54,103 nucleotides of DNA, taken from positions 1 to 54,103 of the forward strand of contig CAYQMF010000032.1 of assembly GCA_964418595.1 (NCBI GenBank), read 5' to 3'. Source of the stretch: CAYQMF01 sp964418595. GTDB taxonomy: Bacteria; Planctomycetota; UBA1135; UBA2386. Of this stretch, positions 1-7,148 are shown one piece after another. A program made the position numbers and the translations under genes. The notes under the pieces are model-generated. The model saw nothing but the letters and a program-made list of their open reading frames with translations, was not told the origin of the DNA and did not search any database. Each line of letters opens with the position of its first letter. Position 1 is the stretch's first letter.

Positions 1-2
1 AC

Positions 3-239
3 GCGCTCGCCATCGCGACCGCGGCCGCGCGTGACCCTGCCCTGCACGCCGACGCGTTGCACGACCGGCTCGTGCTGCGCGCGTGCTTCCGTGGTCCCGA
101 TCGACGCGGTGCCTTCGTGCCGCGCCGGGGACCGTTCCTTGGCTACGAGACGCTCGACGACGGGACGCGGGTGCGCGCCGTCAAGGGTCTGTCCGCCTTC
201 GCACCCGTCCACCTGAACGCGACGAGGAACCGACCATGA
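3..239 (+). CDS. C-terminal part of an unrecognised protein (5' end outside window)
   Basis: The frame is open from the first bases of the window and stops at 237-239, giving the last 78 residues of a longer protein. The visible part is rich in Arg and Ala in its first third and then reads like an ordered beta-type tail (RGPFLGYETLDDGTRVRAV). I do not recognise the family. The stop overlaps the ATG of the next gene by four bases (ATGA), so it is very probably the first visible member of a translationally coupled operon with the nucleotidyltransferase, the Cys/Gly-repeat membrane protein and the DUF6065-like protein that follow. Its identity, which would need upstream sequence, is important because that family is often encoded beside a modification enzyme. 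Confidence 0.6.
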   Translation, partial: ALAIATAAARDPALHADALHDRLVLRACFRGPDRRGAFVPRRGPFLGYETLDDGTRVRAVKGLSAFAPVHLNATRNRP

Positions 240-979
240 CCCACGACAAGGCCAGCCTCCAAGACCTGCCGCGGAGCGTCCGCATCCGCCTCGACCACCT
301 GATCGAGACGCTGCGGAGCGTGCTCGGCGACGACCTGCACGCCGTCATCGCCTTCGGCAGCGCGGTGCGCGGCGGCTATCGCGAGGACGAGAGCGACGTG
401 GACCTGATGATCGTGTTGCGCCACGAAGACGCGGCGCTGCTCGAGGCCATCGGCCCGGCCCTGCAGCTCGCGCGCTACTCGGCGCGGATCGAGGCGATGC
501 TGGTCAGCGTCGCGGAGATCCCCCGCGCGGCGGACTGCTTCCCGCTGCTGTACGAGGACATCGCGGGCTGCTCCGTGGCCTTGCACGGCACGAGCCCGTT
601 CGCATCGGTGCCCGTGCTGAGCGAGCACCGGCGGCTGCGCATCGAGCAGGAGCTACGCGAGGCGCGCATCCGCCTGCGCCGTGTGGTCACCGACATGGCT
701 GACACGCCGGCCTTCGGTCGCGCCGTCGAACGGAAGCTGAAGCAACTGCGCGGCCCCCTGTTCGCGCTGCTCCGTTTGCGCGGGCAGCAGCAGCCCGACC
801 AGCTCGAGGCGGTGTTCGACGGAGTCGGTCGCCTCTACGGCCTCGACCTGCAGGCGCTGACGCAGGCGCGTCAGGCGCCGCGGCCCGCGTACGCGGCGCT
901 GGTCACCCTTCTGGATCGCGCGCTTGCCGATGTCGACGGGCTGGGTGCGGATGCCGCTGGGTCGAGGGCCCGGTCATGA
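236..979 (+). CDS. MNT-type nucleotidyltransferase domain protein
   Basis: The 247-residue product has the minimal nucleotidyltransferase signature near residues 36-55: a GSAVRG turn followed by SDVDLMIVL, which supplies the two metal-binding Asp residues. Proteins with this fold transfer a nucleotide to a protein, RNA or small-molecule acceptor. The C-terminal half (about 140-240) is helical and Arg/Leu rich and might be a HEPN-like or acceptor-binding region; this is inference. The ATG at 236 was chosen because it forms an ATGA overlap with the preceding stop and excludes an Arg-rich N-terminal extension. The stop also forms an ATGA with the following gene. Its position between an unknown protein and a TIGR04222-like gene suggests a cluster-specific role rather than a toxin-antitoxin function, but the substrate is unknown. 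Confidence 0.8.
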   Translation: MTHDKASLQDLPRSVRIRLDHLIETLRSVLGDDLHAVIAFGSAVRGGYREDESDVDLMIVLRHEDAALLEAIGPALQLARYSARIEAMLVSVAEIPRAADCFPLLYEDIAGCSVALHGTSPFASVPVLSEHRRLRIEQELREARIRLRRVVTDMADTPAFGRAVERKLKQLRGPLFALLRLRGQQQPDQLEAVFDGVGRLYGLDLQALTQARQAPRPAYAALVTLLDRALADVDGLGADAAGSRARS

Positions 980-1953
980 ACCACCTGTTCGACTTCCCGC
1001 CGTTCAACCTGCCGCCGTCGGAGGGCTGGGCGGTGCTGTACCTCATCCTTTCGATTGCGACCCTGCTCGTCATGCGCGCCCTCCGTGATGCGTACGGGCG
1101 GAGGCTGGACGAGGGGGATGCGGCGGCTGACCCGAGGCTCCCGCGGTCGGCGCCCAAGCGGGGGCTCAGCATCGGGCGGATGCCGACGGAGTCGGATCTG
1201 TGGGCGGTGGCGTGGATGCGCGGCGGCCGTGATGCGGTGGCCGAGACGCTCGTCAGTCATGCGATCGCGGCCCGATGGCTCACACCGGCGGAGGACAACA
1301 AGACCGTTGCGCTGGCGGTCGGGACGCCGCCGGCGGACCCGCTCGAGCGGGAGTTGTTCGAGGCGCTGCGCAAGCGCGACAAGGTCACCTTCACCGGCGT
1401 CTACACGTCGGCGCGGAAGGTGGCAGCGGAGAGCGGGCCGCGCATCGAGGGGACGTTGGCGGAAGCCGGGTTCGAGCGCTCGGGCGCGGTCACATCGCGC
1501 ATGGTGTGGATCACGCTGCTGACCGGCGCCGTCGTGCTGGCGTTCGGCGCCGTCCGGATCTCCGTGCGCGCCGCTCAGGGCGCGACGCGAACCCCCGCCG
1601 TGCTGATCTTCGCCATGATCGTCGTGGGCTTCGTGACGTTGGTCATGCTGCGCAAGGTCGGGCAGAGCAGTCGCCCGCAGCGCTATCTGGAGTGGTTGCG
1701 CGATGCGACGCACTCGCTCGGGCAGGACGTCGGCAGCGGCCGGCGTACCTCGCCGCCAGAGGTCGGGCTCGCGGTCGCCGCGGGCGGCATGGCCCTGCTC
1801 GCGGCGGTCCCGGTGTATGCGGCGTTCTCGGAGGTGTTCGCGCCGCCGGTCCGACCCGCGAGCAGCGGCGCCTCGTGCAGCACGTCGAGCTGCGGCGGTG
1901 GCGGGGGCTGCGGAGGCGGTGGTGGCTGCGGCGGAGGCGGAGGCTGCGGCTGA
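976..1953 (+). CDS. TIGR04222-like membrane protein with Cys-(Gly)5 repeat tail
   Basis: The 325-residue protein starts with a short soluble stretch, then a membrane segment (about 15-35), a cytoplasmic domain of about 150 residues, two further membrane segments (about 177-222), another near 260-285, and a low-complexity tail. The tail (residues 297-325) reads as Ser/Cys followed by four Cys separated by exactly five Gly. Length, the LWAVAWMRGG region and the Gly/Cys-rich end match what I know as the TIGR04222 family, whose members are often found with MNIO (DUF692) enzymes; no such enzyme is complete in this window. The tail looks like a substrate for Cys modification or metal binding, which is inference. 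The start overlaps the upstream stop (ATGA) and the stop overlaps the next start (TGATG). Confidence 0.75.
   Translation: MNHLFDFPPFNLPPSEGWAVLYLILSIATLLVMRALRDAYGRRLDEGDAAADPRLPRSAPKRGLSIGRMPTESDLWAVAWMRGGRDAVAETLVSHAIAARWLTPAEDNKTVALAVGTPPADPLERELFEALRKRDKVTFTGVYTSARKVAAESGPRIEGTLAEAGFERSGAVTSRMVWITLLTGAVVLAFGAVRISVRAAQGATRTPAVLIFAMIVVGFVTLVMLRKVGQSSRPQRYLEWLRDATHSLGQDVGSGRRTSPPEVGLAVAAGGMALLAAVPVYAAFSEVFAPPVRPASSGASCSTSSCGGGGGCGGGGGCGGGGGCG
1891..1950 (+). repeat. Three 18-bp units encoding Cys-(Gly)5
   Basis: Three tandem 18-base units (1891-1908, 1909-1926, 1927-1944) each encode one Cys and five Gly. A last Cys-Gly precedes the stop. The Gly codons vary between units (GGC, GGT, GGG, GGA), so the peptide pattern is better conserved than the DNA, which argues for selection on the protein repeat rather than recent slippage. 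Confidence 0.85.
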
Positions 1954-3290
1954 TGGCGGAGGCGGGCGTCGCCTTCGAGGTCATCGACGCGCTCGAAGAC
2001 CGCGTCGGCCTGGAGCGGCGCTCGCCGACTCTCGACGGCAGCGTGCCGCTGCGCGTGGCGCAGGCTTGCACGCCGCTGGCCGAAGGCAATGCGTTCGGCT
2101 TCCAGGTCGTGCTTCGTCGCCGGATCGAGGTGCGCCGGCGGCTCGGCGGGTACCAGGTGGTTGCGATCGAACGCAGCGACGACCTCGCCCGCCGGCATCG
2201 CGCCGCCCTGCCGATGCTGGCAGCCGACGATCTCCTGCCGCGCGGGAGCGCGTGGTGGCCGATGCTGCGCCGCGGCGTCGTGCAGGGGCGTCCGCCCGGG
2301 CCCGCCCGCGGTCGGCCGGCGCTGCGGCTGTTCACGGGTCTGCTGGTGCGGCCGTGTGCCGGTGTCCGCCTGCGCCTGTCAGGGACGCGCAACCGGCGCT
2401 CCCTCGCGTACGACGTGCGCGAAGCCGTGCTCGACGACGCGACCGGGTTCGTGCCGTTGGTGCTGGAGGTCGACAGCGACGCCGACGGGTTCGTCCTCAC
2501 CGGCGAGATCGCGACGCTCGCTGCGCACCCGGCCGACGTGGAGTTCGCGCGCCATGACCTGGAAGCGGCGCCGGAGGTCGCGCGCGCCCACGTCGCGTTC
2601 TACGACGCCGAGTACTTCGCCACGAAGCAGCGCGGCGAGGTGGTGCACAAGTACCGGCGCGAGATCGCCGCGCGGGCGTCGGCGGGTGACAGCGCCGACG
2701 TCGCGGCACGTCTCGACGTGATCGAGGCCGGTCCCGTGCGCCTCGACCCCGGTCGACCGGCGCGGTTCCACCGACCCGCGGGGCCGGTCGCGGCGGGTAG
2801 CGACGCGCGGAGCGATCGGCTGGTCTTCGCCAACGCGATCGCATTCCGCGCCTGCTTCGACGGGCTCGACCTGCGCGTCGAGCCCGACCCGGACGGTCTC
2901 GCTGCGTTCGGCGTGCAGGTGCGCGCCCGCTGGGCGCCGACCCTGGCGCGACTCGCGGCGGAACATCCGGGGGCGCTCCTGTACCTGACGAAGTACTTCA
3001 CGCCCCACCCTCCGGGCGAGCCGCACCTCTTCGTGAAGCCCGCAGCGCTCGTGCGCACGCCGCCCGGGGTCGCAACCCTCGTCGAGGGCATCCCTGGTGA
3101 CGGCTACGACGTCTTGCGCGGGGTGATCGCGACGGACGCGTTCCACGCCGTGCCCGCGGTGTTCCAGATGCGAGCGCCGGGACAGCGCATCGCCGTCGCT
3201 GCCGGGACGCCGCTCACCGCGCTGTTCCCGATCCCGCGCGCGTTGCTCGCCGCGACGTTTGCGTCGCGTCGCCTCGCGGAGGGCCGGTAG
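1953..3290 (+). CDS. Conserved protein, tentatively DUF6065-like
   Basis: The 445-residue product has no signal peptide or membrane segment and appears cytoplasmic. Two blocks recall DUF6065: an N-terminal CTPLAEGNAFGF element (residues about 44-55) and a C-terminal block with KYFTPHPPGEPHLFVKP, LVEGIPGDGYD and PIP near residues 350-430. The protein is clearly longer than the usual DUF6065 length that I recall, with an Arg/Ala-rich middle region, so the assignment is tentative and no catalytic residues can be named. The ATG at 1953 shares its first base with the stop of the Cys/Gly-repeat gene (TGATG), implying coupled translation and a joint role. A conserved acidic/aromatic HVAFYDAEYF segment is also notable. 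The gene ends 6 bp before a convergent gene. Confidence 0.65.
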   Translation: MAEAGVAFEVIDALEDRVGLERRSPTLDGSVPLRVAQACTPLAEGNAFGFQVVLRRRIEVRRRLGGYQVVAIERSDDLARRHRAALPMLAADDLLPRGSAWWPMLRRGVVQGRPPGPARGRPALRLFTGLLVRPCAGVRLRLSGTRNRRSLAYDVREAVLDDATGFVPLVLEVDSDADGFVLTGEIATLAAHPADVEFARHDLEAAPEVARAHVAFYDAEYFATKQRGEVVHKYRREIAARASAGDSADVAARLDVIEAGPVRLDPGRPARFHRPAGPVAAGSDARSDRLVFANAIAFRACFDGLDLRVEPDPDGLAAFGVQVRARWAPTLARLAAEHPGALLYLTKYFTPHPPGEPHLFVKPAALVRTPPGVATLVEGIPGDGYDVLRGVIATDAFHAVPAVFQMRAPGQRIAVAAGTPLTALFPIPRALLAATFASRRLAEGR

Positions 3291-3296
3291 GAAGCG

Positions 3297-5312
3297 CTAG
3301 TACGACGCGGCGAGTCCCGTCACGCCGTACGGCAGGCGCACTCCCGCCGACTGCAGCCCGGTGACCGGATCGATGTGGAGCAGCCGTGGGGTCGTGGCCG
3401 ACACGCCGAGCAGGGTGCCCTGGGTCGGCTCCCACCCGATCGTCCGCACCGCCTCGTTCATCACGGCCACGATGCGCGTGCCTGCGGTCGCCGGATCGAT
3501 GGCGAGCAGGAGGTTGTCGGCGACGCCGAACAGAGTGTCCGTGGTCGGGACGTGGGCCAGACCCGTGACCGCGACGCCGAGCGAGCCCACGAGTCTCCGC
3601 CCGGCCCCGCTCCAGGCGAGTGCGTACAGGTTGTAGACCGGCGGCAGGCCGCCTTCCGCCGCCACTTCGTAGAGGGTCGCACTCGAGGCCGCGAAGGTGA
3701 GCGCATCGATCGAACGCGTGGCGCCGGCCGTCGCCGTCGCCTCTCCCGTCCCGCGCTCGATCGTCACGAGGCCGAGATTCGCGTCGGCCCCGCGCAGTTC
3801 GCCGGTGCCGGGGTGCGCGGCCAGGCCGCGCAGGCTCGACGTGCCGAGCGCGCCGACGGAGCGCAGGGCGAACCCTCCCAGATCGATCTCGACGAGCTGA
3901 CTGCTACGGACGCCGTACACCTTGCTCGCGTCTGGCCCCGCGGCGAGGCCCGTGATGTCGACGACGGGCAGTGTCCCGAGGGTCGCCGTGAGTCCGGTCG
4001 TCGGGTCGATGGAGACGATGCGGGGTGCGTCGATGCTGAGGATCGAGGCGGAGGGCGCATGGAACGTCATGGCGACGGACGCCAGGGGACCGAGTGCTCC
4101 GATCGGCCGCGTCCCGGCGTTCGTCACGTCGATCTCGACCAGTTGTCGGGTCAGACGATCGCCGCCGTACAACCGGCGCGCGACGGGATCGAAGGCGAGG
4201 CCTTCGATCGAGGTCAACGCGAGGCTGCCGATGACGGTGACCGCGCCGGTGTCCGGATCGATCGCGAGCAACTGTCGCGTGTCGATGTCCGACGCATAGA
4301 TGCGCCGGCCCGCGGCGTCGTAGGTGAGGCCGCGAATCTGCGGGAAGGACACCGGCATCACGCTCAGGATCGCGCCCGTGCGCCGGTCGATGCGCACGAT
4401 GCGACCGGGGTCGGTGCGGGAGCCGAGCAGCGAGTCGGTGGCGGGGTCGTACGCAAGGCCTTCCATGTTGCGGGTGCCGAGCGTCGCCCGCCGCTGCCCC
4501 TGGCCGCTGAGCGGATCGATCGCGACGATCTCGCACGCCTGCGCGTCGAAGCCGATGAGCTGATGCGTGGCCGGATCGAGGGCGAGAGCCGCGACCGTGT
4601 CGAACCCGAGACTGCCGACCCGGGTTGCCACCGCCGTGCGCGGGTCGATGCTCAACAGCGCGTCGACGCGGGAGTCGGTTGCGAACAGCCGGCCCGTCGC
4701 GCGATCGAACTCGAGGCCGAGCACGGCGTCATACCCGGTGCCACCGATCCGGCGCGTGGTTCCCGTCGTCGGATCGATGGCGAACAGCGTGTCGTCGCCG
4801 TACGCGTGGCCATAGAGCACGCCGGCATCCGGATCGCACGCCAGGGCGAACACGTTGGCCACGCCCGTCGCACCGATCGGCGTGGCCGCGCCCGTCACTT
4901 TGTCGACCGACAGCAATGTCTGCCCCGAAATGGCGAACAGGGTCTCGGTCAGGGGGTTCCACGCCAGACCTTCGACAGGTGGATGGCCCGGGTCGCCGAG
5001 AACCGTCACGGTCCACGACGCGAGCTCGATCGACAGGATGAGGTTCGCAGATGCCTCGCTGGCGAACAGGCGCCGGCGGGTTCCGTCACAGGCCAGCCCC
5101 CGGATGTCGTGGAAGCCACGCAGCCCTGGACCGGAGCGTGCCGTCGTCGCTCCGCTGGTGACGTCGATCGAGAGCAGCTTGCCTGACCCGGTCGACACCA
5201 GCATGCGCGGCGCGGGCGCCGCAGAGCCGCGGTGGTGGCACGCAGCGTGTCCCAATGACAGCGCGCACAGGCCGAGGAGCACTGCGCCGTGTCTCGATCG
5301 GTTCGAAAGCAT
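3297..5312 (-). CDS. Secreted beta-propeller (YVTN/DUF6923-like) lipoprotein
   Basis: The 671-residue product begins with a hydrophobic signal peptide and a Cys at residue 25 (GHAAC), a possible lipobox although the His at -3 is unusual. The rest consists of roughly fourteen repeats of about 42 residues with the pattern GLAxDPxxxxLFAIDxxTGxxTxIG, typical of beta-propeller blades that wrap into one or two propellers. Such proteins usually bind ligands or act as scaffolds on the cell surface; no enzymatic motif is visible. The ATG at 5312 was chosen because it gives the signal peptide; the frame is open much further upstream but only with Arg/Ala-rich shadow sequence. It follows the M48 protease gene by about 116 bp on the same strand. 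Confidence 0.85.
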   Translation of the reverse strand: MLSNRSRHGAVLLGLCALSLGHAACHHRGSAAPAPRMLVSTGSGKLLSIDVTSGATTARSGPGLRGFHDIRGLACDGTRRRLFASEASANLILSIELASWTVTVLGDPGHPPVEGLAWNPLTETLFAISGQTLLSVDKVTGAATPIGATGVANVFALACDPDAGVLYGHAYGDDTLFAIDPTTGTTRRIGGTGYDAVLGLEFDRATGRLFATDSRVDALLSIDPRTAVATRVGSLGFDTVAALALDPATHQLIGFDAQACEIVAIDPLSGQGQRRATLGTRNMEGLAYDPATDSLLGSRTDPGRIVRIDRRTGAILSVMPVSFPQIRGLTYDAAGRRIYASDIDTRQLLAIDPDTGAVTVIGSLALTSIEGLAFDPVARRLYGGDRLTRQLVEIDVTNAGTRPIGALGPLASVAMTFHAPSASILSIDAPRIVSIDPTTGLTATLGTLPVVDITGLAAGPDASKVYGVRSSQLVEIDLGGFALRSVGALGTSSLRGLAAHPGTGELRGADANLGLVTIERGTGEATATAGATRSIDALTFAASSATLYEVAAEGGLPPVYNLYALAWSGAGRRLVGSLGVAVTGLAHVPTTDTLFGVADNLLLAIDPATAGTRIVAVMNEAVRTIGWEPTQGTLLGVSATTPRLLHIDPVTGLQSAGVRLPYGVTGLAASY

Positions 5313-5325
5313 GAGAGTGCCTCGC

Positions 5326-5393
5326 GCGGGAACGCCGTCCCGCAACCAGCAACGCGTCGCGGGACCTCGGTCTTTCGCGGGCGGCGGCGGGAC
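5326..5393. repeat. Cluster of GCGGGA(C) elements upstream of the beta-propeller gene
   Basis: The short leader between the M48 gene and the beta-propeller start holds GCGGGA at 5326-5331, its inverse TCCCGC at 5338-5343, GCGGGAC at 5359-5365 and again at 5387-5393. The first two form a hairpin with a 6-base loop, and the second and third form a 7-bp inverted repeat. It may be an operator or a transcript hairpin, but in DNA this GC-rich short repeats arise easily. Confidence 0.25.
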
Positions 5394-5428
5394 GGTCCTT
5401 GCCTCGCGCGGCGGCTGGGGACGCCCGG

Positions 5429-6913
5429 TCAGCCTGACGCGCGCGCCAGCCGGAGGTCGCCGACGCCTGCCGCCGCACAGCGCGCCTGCCACGCCTCGGC
5501 GCTGAGCGCGCCTTCGGCGAGCTGTCGCAGATCGTCGAACGGCGCGAAGCGGTGGCCGTCGCGCTCGAGGGTCACCGCCTCGCCCGGCTGGGCGTCGGCG
5601 ACGAACCCGGCCGCGTGCAGCGCGGCCCCGGCCGACGCGGCGAGCACGAAGTGACCGACGCCGGTGCGCTGGTCGGCCGGCACCTCGCGCGCCGCGCAGG
5701 CCTTGCCGATCTCGGCTGCGCGCGCCATCTGCGCGGGAAGGTCGGCGAGCACCGCGTCGGCGAGCGGCTTGCCGGGGAGCGCACTCCACTTGTCGACGTG
5801 CTCGCGCCACTGCTGCATCAGCACCTCCTCGCCGACGTCGCGCCACTCGATCGTCGGGAGATCACCGAGCTTGCGCTTGCCGGTCATGAACACGAGCAGC
5901 TCGCGCTCGAGGTTCTCGCGGTCGCGCAGCAGCTCGATCGCGGCACGCTCGTCGCGCTCGTCGGTGGCGTGCGCCGGCAGGCTCGCCACGGCGCTGACGC
6001 GGCGCGGGGTCGGAGGATGGGTGTCGTACGCGTTCATCTCGTCGCTCTGCATCGCGTGCGCGCTGATCTCGGCGGCCACCTTCGCCATGTCGCGGCTGCG
6101 CAGGAAGAGCTGGAAGCCCGAGCTGAGCGGCGGGCGCCGGCCGGCGTCGAGCACGGGTCCGACCTCCTGGTCGAGGTAGTGGCCGTACAGGGTCGCCGCG
6201 GCGGGCAGGAGCTGCAGACCGGACGCGAGCGGCTGCGCGCCGACGACGCGCGCAGCGAGGCGATCGGCGGCGTACTCCTGGGCGCGCGAGATCGCGTGGG
6301 TCACGCGCAGGAACATGTTGCCGTACCACTGGAACGGGTAGGTGAGCCAGCTCTCGGCGCTGGCGAGGCTCTGCACCGTGCGCACGATCGCGCTGCGCGT
6401 CTTGTGGATCCACGGGCCGAGACGCGTGTCGCCGCCGTGGAAGTGGCCGAACTCGTGGGCGAGCACGGCGCGGAGCTGATCCACGTTCATCACGCGCATG
6501 AGAGGCAGGCCGAGGCCGAGGACGCGCCGGCTGAAGAAACCCATCACGCCGCCGCGCTGGGCGACGAAGGCGTTCACGTCGGGCACGAGGTAGACCTCGA
6601 CCGGCATCGCCTGGCCGGTTGCCTTGGCGATGGCCTGGATCGTCGCGAACAGGTCGGGTTGGGCCTTCGGGGTGAGCAGCACGCCCGGCGGCGGGAACTT
6701 GTCCCAGCGCGGCAGCACCGACCACACGATCAGCACGGCGCCGATCACGCACACGAGCGCGAGCTTGATGTGTACCCGGTGGATGGCCTGGTACTCCCAG
6801 ACGGGGATGGCGACCAGGAGCGCCGCCAGGGCCGCTGCCAGCACGTAGAAGCCGATCATGAGGAGCAACGCCAGCAGGGCGCGGCCGGCAAGCGACGGGG
6901 TCTGGTCTGTCAC
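5429..6913 (-). CDS. Membrane-bound M48 family zinc metalloprotease
   Basis: The 494-residue protein has two N-terminal membrane segments (about 11-37 and 49-67), then an HEFGH zinc motif (residues 153-157) with a downstream Glu in the AQEYAAD segment (about 213) as third ligand. This is the M48 (Ste24/HtpX-like) arrangement, used for protein quality control or processing at the membrane. The C-terminal 200 residues are helical with an M48-style THPPTPRR segment (about 310-320). Start choice: a GGAGG lies directly against an ATG at 6919, but six bases upstream of an in-frame GTG at 6913, which is the canonical spacing, so GTG is preferred; the difference is two residues. It is divergent from the SEC-C protein and lies upstream of the beta-propeller gene. 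Confidence 0.9.
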   Translation of the reverse strand: MTDQTPSLAGRALLALLLMIGFYVLAAALAALLVAIPVWEYQAIHRVHIKLALVCVIGAVLIVWSVLPRWDKFPPPGVLLTPKAQPDLFATIQAIAKATGQAMPVEVYLVPDVNAFVAQRGGVMGFFSRRVLGLGLPLMRVMNVDQLRAVLAHEFGHFHGGDTRLGPWIHKTRSAIVRTVQSLASAESWLTYPFQWYGNMFLRVTHAISRAQEYAADRLAARVVGAQPLASGLQLLPAAATLYGHYLDQEVGPVLDAGRRPPLSSGFQLFLRSRDMAKVAAEISAHAMQSDEMNAYDTHPPTPRRVSAVASLPAHATDERDERAAIELLRDRENLERELLVFMTGKRKLGDLPTIEWRDVGEEVLMQQWREHVDKWSALPGKPLADAVLADLPAQMARAAEIGKACAAREVPADQRTGVGHFVLAASAGAALHAAGFVADAQPGEAVTLERDGHRFAPFDDLRQLAEGALSAEAWQARCAAAGVGDLRLARASG

Positions 6914-7043
6914 GCTCATCCTCCGGGTTCGATGGGCTACAAGAGTCGCGAGTCCTTTCGGCTCGCGCAAGCCCGTGCGAGGTCCGCAACGGCACTGCGC
7001 CCGAGGCACTCTCCCGAATCCGTGGCCGGCGACCGGCCGCGGC

Positions 7044-7049
7044 TAGACT
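7044..7049 (+). promoter_or_regulatory. Possible -10 element (TAGACT) before the SEC-C protein
   Basis: TAGACT lies in the divergent M48/SEC-C intergenic region and is followed seven bases later by a GTG at 7057. That GTG is not in frame with the SEC-C gene, so either the transcript has a leader of roughly 90 bases or the 5' end of the gene carries a frame problem (see findings). Confidence 0.3.
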
Positions 7050-7148
7050 CGTCGGCGTGACCGCGGCCATCGATCCCAGGAGCGTCACCATTGCAACCAA
7101 CGGGGACAGGCCGCCGACCCGCGCGTTCTCCGGCTGCTGCGCCGGCAG

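Noticed and set aside
1300..1953. Extension of the DUF6065-like frame upstream of 1953
   Set aside because: It overlaps the membrane protein gene, has the composition of a shadow frame, and the TGATG junction gives a natural start.
5313..5846. N-terminal extension of the beta-propeller protein
   Set aside because: The frame is open to 5846 but the added residues overlap the M48 gene, are Arg/Ala rich and would hide the signal peptide that starts at 5312.
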